A stretch of DNA of 64,000 nucleotides from Chryseobacterium sp. T16E-39 (GCF_002216065.1 NZ_CP022282.1:496001-560000), one strand, 5' to 3'. Positions 34,534 through 44,160 are shown, counted from the stretch's first letter. Translations and numbers: made by a program. The notes: a model not told the origin generated them from the sequence alone.

Positions 34534-36087
34534 ATGAAAAACAAAAGATTTATATATAAGACTTTATCTGTTTTACTATTAACAGGTATTAGTTACGGTG
34601 CTATATCTTGTAATAATAGCAATCTGGAAGATGTAAAGAATACTGGTACTTTTGATTCAGATAATTATTTCAAAAATGAAGAGCAGTCTTTCTCTGGTTT
34701 AGTTGCTGTTTATGATATGCTAAGAAAGTATTCGGGTGGATTTGAAAACGAGGTTACTTTTTTCAATGGAGCTTCTGATGATTTCTTTTCTGGTGGGGGA
34801 AGTTCAACAGATGGTGCCGGAATTCAAGGGTTTTCTAATTATACAATCAATCCTATCATCATGCCTCTAAGCTATTGGAAAGATTATTACCAAGGGATTG
34901 CAAAAGCAAATCTTTTACTGGATAGAATTCCGAATGCAAATATGAATGAGCAAACAAGGAAGAGATTTATAGCTGAAGCCAAAGTATTAAGATCTTTATA
35001 TTATTTTGAACTGTTGAGAATGTTCAAAAATATTCCATTGATTTTAAAGCCCATATTGGCGAATGATGATTTCTATAATATTCCTCAAGCTAATCCGGCT
35101 GATGTTTATGCCCAAATAGAATCAGATATTCTTTCTTCTATTAATGATTTGCCCTTATCTATTCCATCTGCAAATAAAGGTGAAGTAGGAAGAATTACAC
35201 AAGGATCTGCCCGTGCTATTCTGGGAAAAATTTACTTATATGACAAAAAGAATAGTGAAGCAGCTACCCAGTTAGCTATGGTTAATGGAACTCCAGGTGG
35301 GACTAATCAGTATGGTTATAAATTGGTTGCTAAATTTTCGGATCTATGGTTGGTAGATAACAAGTTCACTACTGAATCTATCTTAGAGGTAATGCATACC
35401 AATAAAAGCAATGCGGATTGGCCATTCTGGGGAACTGGAAAAGATGAAGGAAACACAATCAATCAAATGGTAGGGATCATATCTTATGGGCGTATCGTAC
35501 CCGCCCCTGGTGCTCCAGCAAATGACGCTCCTGATCTTTCTTCCGGCTGGGGTTTCAATCCTGCTACAGAAGATTTATTTAATTTTATGCAGGGAGATCC
35601 TCGTTTAGATGCTACTATATTCAATGCTAAACAGTTAAAAGCAGATAATAAGATTTCTTATTCACCTGGATTTAAAGATACAGGGTATTTCTTGAATAAA
35701 TATGTGCCAAGAACTGCTGATAAATCTAATCAACCCGGACCAACTGAGTTGAATTACCGTCAAAACTTTATTGCCATCAGATTAGCTGATACTTACCTTA
35801 TGGAAGCGGAAGCTTTAGGAGGTTCTGGAGCAAGAGCTCAGGCGTTACTGGACGCAGTAAGATCAAGAGTAGGATTAGCTTCGGTTCCTGTTTCTATGCA
35901 GGCAATTAAGGATGAAAGAAGAAGAGAATTGGCAGGAGAAGGCCACAGGTGGTTTGACCTTGTAAGATGGGGTGATGCACCGGCTAAGTTAGGAGCAAGA
36001 GGGTTTGTTGCTGGTAAAAATGAAATTTTACCAATTCCTTTCAATGAATTAGTGAACACAGCTTTAAAACAAAATCCTGGCTATTAA
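34534..36087 (+). CDS. SusD/RagB family surface glycan-binding lipoprotein
   Basis: 517 residues with lipoprotein signal (GAISC, Cys26). The SusD helical repeat fold is clear: KRFIAEAKVLRSLYYFELLR, GRITQGSARAILGKIYLY, and near the end the SusD signature (AIKDERRRELAGEGHRWFDLVRWGD, split about residues 465-490). It is the lid over the SusC channel and binds the incoming glucan. It starts 11 bp after susC and 3 bp before the first GH30 gene, so stoichiometric expression is expected. Confidence 0.95.
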   Translation: MKNKRFIYKTLSVLLLTGISYGAISCNNSNLEDVKNTGTFDSDNYFKNEEQSFSGLVAVYDMLRKYSGGFENEVTFFNGASDDFFSGGGSSTDGAGIQGFSNYTINPIIMPLSYWKDYYQGIAKANLLLDRIPNANMNEQTRKRFIAEAKVLRSLYYFELLRMFKNIPLILKPILANDDFYNIPQANPADVYAQIESDILSSINDLPLSIPSANKGEVGRITQGSARAILGKIYLYDKKNSEAATQLAMVNGTPGGTNQYGYKLVAKFSDLWLVDNKFTTESILEVMHTNKSNADWPFWGTGKDEGNTINQMVGIISYGRIVPAPGAPANDAPDLSSGWGFNPATEDLFNFMQGDPRLDATIFNAKQLKADNKISYSPGFKDTGYFLNKYVPRTADKSNQPGPTELNYRQNFIAIRLADTYLMEAEALGGSGARAQALLDAVRSRVGLASVPVSMQAIKDERRRELAGEGHRWFDLVRWGDAPAKLGARGFVAGKNEILPIPFNELVNTALKQNPGY

Positions 36088-36090
36088 AAA

Positions 36091-37521
36091 ATGAAGTTTC
36101 ACAGTTTATATAGTTTCTTTTTTAGAAGTATCGCACCACTTTGTGGTGTGGTACTTTTATCTTTATCAGCATGTAAGTCCAGTTCAGCAAATAAGAGAAA
36201 CGAAGTTCAGGTATGGCTTACTAAAGGAGATGAAAGCGTAAAATTACAACAGCAACCTTCAATCAATTTTACAAATAATCCATATAGCGGTCAGAATATT
36301 GAAATTGATGATACTCAGAAGTTTCAATATATTGATGGTTTCGGATATACATTGACGGGAGGAAGTGTGGAAGTTATTAACAGACTTTCTGAGCCTAAAA
36401 GAAAAGCATTATTACTGGAATTATTTGGAAACAGTAACAATTCAATTGCCGTTAACTATTTAAGATTAAGTGTGGGTGCTTCTGATCTTGATGGTGAAGT
36501 ATTTTCTTATGATGATCTTCCTGAAGGAAAGACAGATCTTACATTGGAGCATTTCAGTCTGGAAAGGGATAAAGATCTGATCGCAATGTTGAAAGAAATT
36601 TTAACGATTAATCCAAAAATTAAAATCATTTCTGCTCCCTGGTCTGCTCCGGTTTGGATGAAAGACAATGGAAAATCAAAAGGTGGAAGTCTGAAACCTG
36701 AATACTATGGAGTATATGCAAACTATTTTGTAAAATACATTCAGGGAATGAAGAAAGAAGGGATCATGATTGATGCGATCACTCCTCAGAATGAACCTTT
36801 GCATCCCGGAAATAACCCAAGCTTGTATATGAGTTCTGATCAGCAAAAAGATTTTATTAAAAATCATTTAGGTCCTGTTTTTCAATCTAATGGAGTAAAG
36901 ACAAAAATTGTAGTATACGATCACAATTGTAATAAACCGGAATATGCAACCAATATCCTGAGCGATCCGGATGCATATAAATATGTTGATGGTTCAGCAT
37001 TCCATTTATATGAAGGTGATATTTCTGCGCTGAGTACTGTTCATAATGCATATCCAAATAAGAATCTTTATTTTACAGAACAGTGGACGGGAGCAAAAAG
37101 TAATTTTAATGAAGATTTGAATTGGCACACAAAAAATGTGATCATCGGTTCGATGAGAAACTGGAGTAAAATTGCTTTAGAATGGAATCTGGCCAATGAT
37201 CCGCAGTTTAATCCGCATACGGAGGGTGGATGTACAGAATGTAAAGGTGCTATTACCGTTTCAGATAAGGAAAATTTTACACGAAATGTTTCTTATTATA
37301 TTATTGCACATGCTGCAAAATTCATTCCGGCTCACTCACAACGGATCGCTTCCACTCAAACGGATAAACTATCAACCGTTGCTTTTAAAACACCTGAAGG
37401 AAAAACAGTACTGATCGTACAAAACAATAATAAAACAGAAGAAACCTTCTCTCTTACATTCAATCAAAAAACAGCTCCGATAACTTTGTCGGGGAATTCG
37501 GTAGCAACCTATATTTTCTAA
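36091..37521 (+). CDS. GH30 glycoside hydrolase, lipoprotein (probable beta-1,6-glucanase)
   Basis: 476 residues with lipoprotein signal (LSLSAC, Cys28), so surface or periplasmic. The (beta/alpha)8 core has FQYIDGFGYTLTGGS, SAPWSAPVWMKDNG, the acid/base E235 in TPQNEPLHPGNN and the nucleophile E330 in LYFTEQWTGA, followed by a beta-sandwich (about 400-476). GH30 members near susCD in Bacteroidota are often endo-beta-1,6-glucanases (subfamily 3), but this subfamily call is by context. It lies between susD (3 bp) and GH3 (6 bp). Confidence 0.9.
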   Translation: MKFHSLYSFFFRSIAPLCGVVLLSLSACKSSSANKRNEVQVWLTKGDESVKLQQQPSINFTNNPYSGQNIEIDDTQKFQYIDGFGYTLTGGSVEVINRLSEPKRKALLLELFGNSNNSIAVNYLRLSVGASDLDGEVFSYDDLPEGKTDLTLEHFSLERDKDLIAMLKEILTINPKIKIISAPWSAPVWMKDNGKSKGGSLKPEYYGVYANYFVKYIQGMKKEGIMIDAITPQNEPLHPGNNPSLYMSSDQQKDFIKNHLGPVFQSNGVKTKIVVYDHNCNKPEYATNILSDPDAYKYVDGSAFHLYEGDISALSTVHNAYPNKNLYFTEQWTGAKSNFNEDLNWHTKNVIIGSMRNWSKIALEWNLANDPQFNPHTEGGCTECKGAITVSDKENFTRNVSYYIIAHAAKFIPAHSQRIASTQTDKLSTVAFKTPEGKTVLIVQNNNKTEETFSLTFNQKTAPITLSGNSVATYIF

Positions 37522-37527
37522 TTGATT

Positions 37528-39750
37528 ATGAAAAAAGCTTATTTCTTATTAGCATTTGCAGCATTTGGAATGAATGCATATGGACAAAAAACAATTGATC
37601 AAAAGGTTTCTGAACTATTGTCTAAAATGACATTAGAAGAAAAAGTAGGACAATTAGTTCAGTACAGTGGTTTTGCTTATGCGACAGGACCTCAGAATTC
37701 CAATTCTGCAACGGTTTTGGAAGAAATAAAAAAAGGGAAAGTAGGTTCTATGCTTAATGTAGCAGGAGTAGAAGAAACAAGATCTTTTCAGAAACTGGCT
37801 TTGGAATCGAGATTAAAAATTCCATTGTTGTTTGGGCAGGATGTAATTCATGGATACAGAACTACTTTTCCTGTTAATATTGGTCAGGCTGCAAGTTGGG
37901 ATCTGGGATTAATAGAAAAATCTGAAAGGATTGCTGCTACAGAAGCATCAGCATACGGGATTCACTGGACTTTTGCACCGATGGTGGATATTGCCAGAGA
38001 TCCAAGATGGGGAAGGGTAATGGAAGGTTCCGGCGAGGATACCTATTTGGGAACATTAATCGGTTTAGCCAGAATTAAAGGGTTTCAGGGAAAAGGTCTT
38101 GGAAATCTGGATGCTATAATGGCCTGTGCAAAACATTTTGCTGCATATGGCGCTGCAGTAGGGGGAAGAGACTATAATTCGGTGGACATGAGTCTGAGAC
38201 AGTTGAATGAAACTTATTTACCTCCTTTCAAAGCAGCAGCTGAAGCAGGTGTGGCAACATTTATGAATTCATTCAATGATATCAATGGAATTCCTGCAAC
38301 TGCTAATCAATATATCCTTAGAGATCTTTTAAAAGGAAAGTGGAATTACAATGGTTTTGTAGTTTCAGATTGGGGAAGTATTGGAGAAATGATGAATCAC
38401 GGTTACACAAAGGATAAAGCAGAAGCAGCACAGAAAGCGATTATTGCCGGAAGTGATATGGATATGGAAAGCCGTGTTTACATGGCTGAGCTTCCCAAAC
38501 TTGTAAAGGAAGGGAAGGTAGATCCTAAATTCATTGATGAAGCCGCAAAAAGAATTTTAATCAAGAAATTTGAGATGGGATTATTTGATGATCCTTACAG
38601 ATTCAGTGATGATAAGAGACAAAAGGAGCAGACCAACAATCAGGAGAGCAGAAAGTTTGGAAGAGAGTTTGGTTCAAAAAGTATTGTTCTTTTAAAAAAT
38701 CAAAATAATGTTTTACCCCTTTCAAAATCTACAAAGACGGTAGCTTTAATTGGACCTTTTGGAAAAGAAACAGTAGCAAATCATGGATTTTGGTCAGTCG
38801 CTTTTAAAGATGATAACCAAAGAATTATTAGTCAGTTTGATGGAATTAAAAATCAACTGGATAAAAACTCAACTTTGCTATATGCTAAAGGATGTAATGC
38901 AGATGATCAGGATAGATCAATGTTTGCCGAAGCAGTAGAAACAGCCAAGAAAGCAGATGTTGTTGTGATGACCTTAGGGGAAGGACATGCAATGAGTGGA
39001 GAAGCGAAAAGCAGAAGTAATATTCATTTTTCAGGGGTGCAGGAAGAATTGCTTAAGGAAATTGCAAAAACAGGAAAACCAATTATACTGATGATCAATG
39101 CAGGAAGACCTCTTGTTTTTGATTGGGCTGCTGATCATATCCCAACAATTTTATATACCTGGTGGTTAGGAACGGAAGCCGGAAATTCTATTGCAGATGT
39201 TTTATTTGGAACGGTAAATCCGGGAGGAAAACTTCCCATGACATTTCCAAGAACGGAAGGACAGATTCCCGTTTATTATAATCACTATAACACAGGAAGA
39301 CCAGCAAAAACTAATAAAGAGAGAAGCTATGTTTCAGCCTACATCGATTTAGATAATGATCCTAAGTTTCCATTCGGATATGGATTGAGTTATACTCAGT
39401 TCAAGTACTCGGATATGACATTGAGTTCAACAAGTCTTACAGGAAATCAATCATTAAATATTAAGGTCAATGTTTCCAATAACGGGAATTATGATGGAGA
39501 AGAAGTTGTTCAATTGTATATCAGAGACCTATTTGGAAAAGTGGTAAGACCAGTAAAAGAACTAAAAGGCTTCCAGAAAATATTCCTGAAAAAAGGTGAA
39601 ACCAAAACCGTAAGCTTTACTCTAACTCCGGAGAATTTGAAATTCTATGATGACCAGTTGAATTATGATTGGGAAGGCGGAGAATTCGAAATTATGGTCG
39701 GAACAAATTCTCAGGATGTTCAAACAAAAAAAATAAATTGGATTAAATAA
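37528..39750 (+). CDS. GH3 beta-glucosidase, BglX-like
   Basis: 740 residues from the ATG at 37528; the in-frame TTG two codons earlier is less likely. Signal peptide MKKAYFLLAFAAFGMNAYGQ makes it periplasmic. The GH3 N-terminal barrel has FGQDVIHGYRTTFP, APMVDIARDPRWGR, CAKHFAAYG and the nucleophile D281 in FVVSDWGS; the alpha/beta sandwich and a C-terminal FnIII-like domain (about 655-735) follow. It should release glucose from the non-reducing ends of oligosaccharides made by GH30 and GH16. It ends the tightly packed part of the operon. Confidence 0.93.
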   Translation: MKKAYFLLAFAAFGMNAYGQKTIDQKVSELLSKMTLEEKVGQLVQYSGFAYATGPQNSNSATVLEEIKKGKVGSMLNVAGVEETRSFQKLALESRLKIPLLFGQDVIHGYRTTFPVNIGQAASWDLGLIEKSERIAATEASAYGIHWTFAPMVDIARDPRWGRVMEGSGEDTYLGTLIGLARIKGFQGKGLGNLDAIMACAKHFAAYGAAVGGRDYNSVDMSLRQLNETYLPPFKAAAEAGVATFMNSFNDINGIPATANQYILRDLLKGKWNYNGFVVSDWGSIGEMMNHGYTKDKAEAAQKAIIAGSDMDMESRVYMAELPKLVKEGKVDPKFIDEAAKRILIKKFEMGLFDDPYRFSDDKRQKEQTNNQESRKFGREFGSKSIVLLKNQNNVLPLSKSTKTVALIGPFGKETVANHGFWSVAFKDDNQRIISQFDGIKNQLDKNSTLLYAKGCNADDQDRSMFAEAVETAKKADVVVMTLGEGHAMSGEAKSRSNIHFSGVQEELLKEIAKTGKPIILMINAGRPLVFDWAADHIPTILYTWWLGTEAGNSIADVLFGTVNPGGKLPMTFPRTEGQIPVYYNHYNTGRPAKTNKERSYVSAYIDLDNDPKFPFGYGLSYTQFKYSDMTLSSTSLTGNQSLNIKVNVSNNGNYDGEEVVQLYIRDLFGKVVRPVKELKGFQKIFLKKGETKTVSFTLTPENLKFYDDQLNYDWEGGEFEIMVGTNSQDVQTKKINWIK

Positions 39751-39764
39751 TTGAATCAATAAGA

Positions 39765-39788
39765 GCGGGCTTTAGCCCGCTTAATTTT
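39765..39788 (+). terminator. Hairpin inside the glucan locus
   Basis: GCGGGCT / AGCCCGC, followed by the weak T-rich tract TTAATTTT, 15 bp after the GH3 stop and about 20 bp before the GH16 start. Likely partial termination, lowering the two distal enzymes. Confidence 0.6.
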
Positions 39789-39809
39789 GGCGTCATAATA
39801 CAACTTTAT

Positions 39810-40619
39810 ATGAGAATCAGGATAAGAAATACTGTTTATTTATTGATAGGTGGAGCAATCGCTTTTTCTGCGTCGAACTGTAGTGCTCAGATAAGCAACT
39901 CCAATAAAAAACTAATATGGAGTGATGAATTTAATGGGAAAGGTTTACCAGATCCGTCTAAATGGAATTATGATGTGGGAGGAGATGGTTACGGAAATAA
40001 GGAAGATCAGTTTTATACCAAAGACCGTCTTGAAAATGCAAGGATGGAAAATGGTAACCTTATAATTGAAGCAAGAAAAGAAAACTGGGAGAAAAATAAA
40101 TATACATCGGCAAGGCTTTTAACCAAAGGGAAATTTTCTTTCCAATACGGAACGATTGAAGTCAGAGCAAAATTACCAAAGGGAAGAGGAACCTGGCCGG
40201 CTATCTGGATGATGAGTGAAAACATGAAGAAGTGGCCGGATGATGGAGAGCTGGATATTATGGAGCATGTGGGATTTAACCAAGGTTACATTCATGCTTC
40301 TGTTCATACTAAAAAGTACAATCATATTCAGGGAACACAAAAGACAGATACATTAATCGTCAGTGATGCGAGTGATCAATACCACATCTATAAAGCAGAC
40401 TGGACTCCGGAAAAAATAGATGTGTATATCGATGATAAGAAGTTTTTCAGCTATGAAAATAAAGAGAAGACGTATGAAGCGTGGCCTTTTGATCAGCCCT
40501 ATTTTATCATTTTAAATTTGGCTGTTGGTGGTTTTTGGGGCGGAAAAGAAGGAATCGATGATTCTATTTTTCCTCAAAAATATTATATAGACTATGTAAG
40601 AGTTTATCAGAATAAATAA
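39810..40619 (+). CDS. GH16 endo-beta-1,3-glucanase (laminarinase-like)
   Basis: 269 residues with an N-terminal hydrophobic signal and a Cys24 that could be lipidated (SASNC, atypical lipobox). The GH16 jelly-roll is clear: WSDEFNGKGLPDPSKWNY, GTWPAIWMM and the catalytic strand DGELDIMEHVG with E147 (nucleophile), D149 and E152 (acid/base). This ExDxxE form is typical of GH16 subfamily 3 laminarinases. It cuts beta-1,3 bonds, complementing the GH30s. It follows an intra-operon hairpin. Confidence 0.93.
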   Translation: MRIRIRNTVYLLIGGAIAFSASNCSAQISNSNKKLIWSDEFNGKGLPDPSKWNYDVGGDGYGNKEDQFYTKDRLENARMENGNLIIEARKENWEKNKYTSARLLTKGKFSFQYGTIEVRAKLPKGRGTWPAIWMMSENMKKWPDDGELDIMEHVGFNQGYIHASVHTKKYNHIQGTQKTDTLIVSDASDQYHIYKADWTPEKIDVYIDDKKFFSYENKEKTYEAWPFDQPYFIILNLAVGGFWGGKEGIDDSIFPQKYYIDYVRVYQNK

Positions 40620-40658
40620 TGAAGGAAGACTAAAATCCAAAAAACTGGAAATAATAAA

Positions 40659-42098
40659 ATGAAAAAACTAATCGTAAGCTGTGTTGTTGTAGGAATGATT
40701 GGTAATACCAATGCACAAGACTACTGGAAGAAGAATGCAGGGAAATCAGCTAAAGTAATTTTTACCAATTCGAAGACCAACGAAAAAATGGTTGATAAAG
40801 GAATGGTAAAATTTGAAAAATTTGAGCAGCCTAAAGAAAATGAAGCCTGTATTTTTGTAGACCCCGATTTTAAATATCAGAAACTGATTGGCATTGGAGG
40901 AGCGATTACCGATGCTGCCGCAGAAACTTTTTATAAACTGCCGAAAGACAAACAAAAGGAGATCATTGAAGCCTATTATGGTAAGAACGGATTAGGATAT
41001 ACTGTGGTTCGGACGAATATGAATTCCTGTGACTTTTCAAGTGACTCCTATACGTATGTGCAGGATAATGATACCACATTACAATCATTTTCTGTGGCAC
41101 ACGATGAAAAATTTAAAATCCCAATGATTCAGGAAGCTCAAAAGGCAATAGGGAATCAGTTTAAATTATATTTTTCCCCTTGGAGCCCACCGGCATGGAT
41201 GAAATCAAATAAGAATATGCTGAATGGAGGAAGACTGGAAAACCAATATTATCAGACCTGGGCTGATTATTATATAAGATTTATTAAAGAGTACGAAAAA
41301 AGAGGAATGAAAATCTGGGGGCTAACGGTTCAGAATGAGGCAATGGCGAAACAAACCTGGGAATCCTGTCTCTATACAGCCGAAGAAGAAGGTGCTTTCC
41401 TGAAAAATAACCTGGGTCCTACTTTATGGAAGAATGGATATAAGGATAAAAAAGTCATGATCTGGGATCATAACAGAGATCTCATCTTTCAAAGGGCAAC
41501 CACCACCTTAAGTGATCCTGAAACTTCAAAATATGCTTCGGGGATTGCTTATCACTGGTATGAAACGTGGCATAATAAAACACAATTATTTGATAATGTA
41601 GGAGAAACACACCGGGCATTTCCTGATAAATTCCTGGCATTTACAGAAGGATGCAAAGAGGTTTTTAATATGTCAAGAATTAATGATGTGAGCCTTGGTG
41701 AGCTGTATGGTAAAAATATGATCAACGATTTTAACAGAGGGACTTCATTATGGACAGACTGGAATGTATTGCTTGATGAAACAGGTGGCCCCAATCACGT
41801 TGGAAATTTATGTTTTGCACCGATCATTGCCGATACGAAAACCGGAGAAGTACATTATACCTATGAATATTATTATGTGGGGCATGTTTCAAAATACATA
41901 AAGCCCAACGCACAAAGAATTGGAAGTTCTACAAATACATCCGGATTACTTTCCACTTCATTTATGAATGAAAATGGGCAGTTAGTTACTGTAATTATGA
42001 ATAATTCCGATAATGACATAGATACAAGTCTGTGGATTGAAGGAATGGCTGCAAAGCTTTCAGCACCTGCACATTCTATACAGACTGTAATTTTATAA
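40659..42098 (+). CDS. GH30 glycoside hydrolase, second copy in the locus
   Basis: 479 residues with signal peptide ending NAQ (residue 20), not a lipoprotein, so periplasmic or released. Catalytic acid/base E227 in GLTVQNEAMAK and nucleophile E330 in FLAFTEGCKE; also YFSPWSPPAWMKSN and GIGGAITDAAAE. The two GH30s differ around the acid/base (NEP versus NEA) and in signal type, which suggests different substrates or sites rather than simple redundancy. It is the last gene of the glycan locus and is followed by a strong terminator. Confidence 0.9.
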   Translation: MKKLIVSCVVVGMIGNTNAQDYWKKNAGKSAKVIFTNSKTNEKMVDKGMVKFEKFEQPKENEACIFVDPDFKYQKLIGIGGAITDAAAETFYKLPKDKQKEIIEAYYGKNGLGYTVVRTNMNSCDFSSDSYTYVQDNDTTLQSFSVAHDEKFKIPMIQEAQKAIGNQFKLYFSPWSPPAWMKSNKNMLNGGRLENQYYQTWADYYIRFIKEYEKRGMKIWGLTVQNEAMAKQTWESCLYTAEEEGAFLKNNLGPTLWKNGYKDKKVMIWDHNRDLIFQRATTTLSDPETSKYASGIAYHWYETWHNKTQLFDNVGETHRAFPDKFLAFTEGCKEVFNMSRINDVSLGELYGKNMINDFNRGTSLWTDWNVLLDETGGPNHVGNLCFAPIIADTKTGEVHYTYEYYYVGHVSKYIKPNAQRIGSSTNTSGLLSTSFMNENGQLVTVIMNNSDNDIDTSLWIEGMAAKLSAPAHSIQTVIL

Positions 42099-42122
42099 AC
42101 ACTTCATATTAATATTTTTATT

Positions 42123-42161
42123 AAAATAGGCTGCCTTTTTAAAGGCAGCCTATTTGTTTTT
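42123..42161 (+). terminator. Terminator of the glucan locus
   Basis: AATAGGCTGCCTTT, 3-nt loop, AAAGGCAGCCTATT, then GTTTTT. Confidence 0.9.
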
Positions 42162-42180
42162 ATCGTAATGATTGAATTAA

Positions 42181-42990
42181 TTATTCAACATCATATTTTT
42201 TAATTACCTTCTGAGTTACCCCTGAGCTGCTGAATCCACCATCATGGAAAAGATTTTGCATGGTTACTTTCTTTGTAAGATCAGAGAAAAGTGTAACACA
42301 ATAATCAGCACATTCCAGAGCAGTAGCATTTCCAAGTGGAGACATATCTTCTGCATATCCAAGGAAACCTCCGAAACCTTTCACTCCGCTACCGGCAGTA
42401 GTTACCGTAGGAGATTGAGAAACTGTATTTACACGCACTTTTCTTTCACCCCAATAGTTTCCGAAAGTTCTTGCAATACTTTCCAGATAAGCTTTATTGT
42501 CAGACATATCATTGTAATCAGGGAATGTTCTCTGAGCTGCAATGTATGTAAGTGCTAAAATACTTCCCCACTCATTCATACAATCTTTTTCCCAAGCCAC
42601 ACGCATTACTTTGTGGAAAGAAACAGAAGAGATATCCCAACCTTTTTCCAACCAATCGTAATTCATTTCTGTATAATGTTTTCCTTTTCTTACATTTACG
42701 GACATCCCTATAGAATGAAGGATAAAATCTATTTTTCCGAATTTTGCGATAGCAGCATCAAAAAGTTTTTCAAGATCTTCAACAGAAGTAGCATCTGCAC
42801 CGATCACCTCAGAACCTGTTTTTTCTGCTAAACCATTCAATTCTCCCATTCTCAAAGCAATAGGAGCATTTGATAAGATAAATTCAGCTCCTTCTTCATG
42901 GCATCTTTCAGCAACTTTCCATGCGATCGATTGTTCATTAAGGGCCCCAAAAATAATTCCCTTTTTGCCTTTAAGTAAACCGTATGACAT
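42181..42990 (-). CDS. fabI: Enoyl-[acyl-carrier-protein] reductase (NADH)
   Basis: Final reduction in each cycle of fatty acid elongation; target of triclosan and isoniazid-type inhibitors. 269 residues, SDR fold: GIIFGALNEQSIAWKVAER for the nucleotide, HSIGMSV, and the catalytic Tyr and Lys in YNDMSDNKAYL (Y-x6-K, the FabI form rather than the usual SDR Y-x3-K). It stands alone. A -7 box at 43015-43022 (minus strand) lies 25 bp upstream of the ATG. Confidence 0.95.
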   Translation of the reverse strand: MSYGLLKGKKGIIFGALNEQSIAWKVAERCHEEGAEFILSNAPIALRMGELNGLAEKTGSEVIGADATSVEDLEKLFDAAIAKFGKIDFILHSIGMSVNVRKGKHYTEMNYDWLEKGWDISSVSFHKVMRVAWEKDCMNEWGSILALTYIAAQRTFPDYNDMSDNKAYLESIARTFGNYWGERKVRVNTVSQSPTVTTAGSGVKGFGGFLGYAEDMSPLGNATALECADYCVTLFSDLTKKVTMQNLFHDGGFSSSGVTQKVIKKYDVE

Positions 42991-43014
42991 ATTTTTTAAT
43001 GTTTATTAATAATA

Positions 43015-43022
43015 CAAATGTA
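43015..43022 (-). promoter_or_regulatory. -7 box of fabI (TACATTTG)
   Basis: Exact TAnnTTTG on the minus strand. The -33 region is imperfect: GTT replaces TTG, 18 nt upstream. Confidence 0.55.
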
Positions 43023-43049
43023 ACGATAATTTGTGTTTAGAACATAATA

Positions 43050-43086
43050 AAAAAACAGAGCCTTAATAAAAAGGCTCCGTTTTTTT
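43050..43086 (-). terminator. Terminator after the 99-aa protein gene
   Basis: On the minus strand ACGGAGCC, loop, GGCTCTGT, then a T-run. Confidence 0.8.
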
Positions 43087-43110
43087 GAAAATATTTATAT
43101 GACTGAAATT

Positions 43111-43410
43111 TTAATTGGTTTTCTTATTCCATTCTGCTTTTACATCTTCAGCTGCATCTTTGGTTTTTTCCCATGCATCATCAGCTTTATCTTTAATATC
43201 TTCCCATGCATCGGAAATATTAGCTTTTACCCTTTCCAGCCAATCTTCCTGACTCGCTTCCTGGTCGTTACTCCTTTTCTCATTAATATAATCCCTAGCT
43301 TTATCCGCCAAATCATTGATTTTCCATTTTGCATCAGTCGCTGCATTTTTTAATTTGTTTTCTGCATTATTTACTGCGTCTTCTGCTTTGTTGTAATCTG
43401 AATTGTTCAT
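43111..43410 (-). CDS. Small charged helical protein, LEA-like
   Basis: 99 residues, almost all Ala, Lys, Asp, Glu and Asn, with no signal peptide. Its repeated pattern of charged helix faces (KLKNAATDAKWKINDLADKA, and later DIKDKADDAWEKTKDAAED) is like late-embryogenesis-abundant or YtxH/CsbD-type stress proteins. Tryptophans recur every 11 or so residues in the second half, which suggests an amphipathic helix that lies on a membrane or protein surface. The exact family is not recognised. Own promoter region and terminator. Confidence 0.72.
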   Translation of the reverse strand: MNNSDYNKAEDAVNNAENKLKNAATDAKWKINDLADKARDYINEKRSNDQEASQEDWLERVKANISDAWEDIKDKADDAWEKTKDAAEDVKAEWNKKTN

Positions 43411-43552
43411 AACATTTATTATTTAGTGATGTCTGTAGTAAAACAATAACCATTCCTAAGCAATTTGATACGTTGTTAAACTTTTCACAATCTTTTGTTA
43501 TAATTTTCACAATCTGTTCTATCTTTAAGAAAATAAAAGAGAACTAAAACCT

Positions 43553-44113
43553 ATGGATAAAGTACGTTGTGGCTGGTGTGAAAAAGATGATCTGTATAAA
43601 AAGTATCATGATGATGAATGGGGGAGTCCTGTTTATGATGATGAAACTATTTTTGAATTTCTGATATTGGAAAGTTTCCAGGCCGGTTTAAGCTGGTATA
43701 CCATTTTAAGCAAAAGAGAAAATTTTAAAAAAGCATTTGACCATTTTAATTATAAAAAAATTGCAAAATATTCAGATAAAAAAGTGGAAGAACTCATGCA
43801 GGACCCGGGGATCATAAGGAATAGGCTCAAAGTTTTAGCAACAATTACCAATGCGCAGCGATTTATGGAGGTTCAAAAAGAATTTGGATCTTTTTCAAAA
43901 TATATCTGGGGATTTGTAAATGGAAAACCAATTGACAACAAACCCGCAACCCTAAAAGATGTTCCGGCTACCACTGGCATTTCTGATGCTCTTTCAAAAG
44001 ATCTGAAAAAAAGAGGCTTTAAATTTATGGGGTCCACCGTAGTATATGCTCATATGCAGGCAACAGGTATGGTGAATGATCATATTGAGAGTTGTTTTAC
44101 TAGATCAAAATGA
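43553..44113 (+). CDS. tag: DNA-3-methyladenine glycosylase I
   Basis: Removes 3-methyladenine from alkylated DNA. The 186 residues match Tag: CGWCEKDDLYKKYHDDEWG at the start, catalytic and pocket residues in ESFQAGLSWYTILSKRENF, and the zinc-binding C-terminus VNDHIESCF (with C6 and the early His). The region near 43520-43527 (TATCTTTA) resembles a -7 element. Monocistronic. Confidence 0.93.
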   Translation: MDKVRCGWCEKDDLYKKYHDDEWGSPVYDDETIFEFLILESFQAGLSWYTILSKRENFKKAFDHFNYKKIAKYSDKKVEELMQDPGIIRNRLKVLATITNAQRFMEVQKEFGSFSKYIWGFVNGKPIDNKPATLKDVPATTGISDALSKDLKKRGFKFMGSTVVYAHMQATGMVNDHIESCFTRSK

Positions 44114-44160
44114 TTGAATGATCTGAGTTATCAAACTAATATTAAAAAAATGTATTAAAT

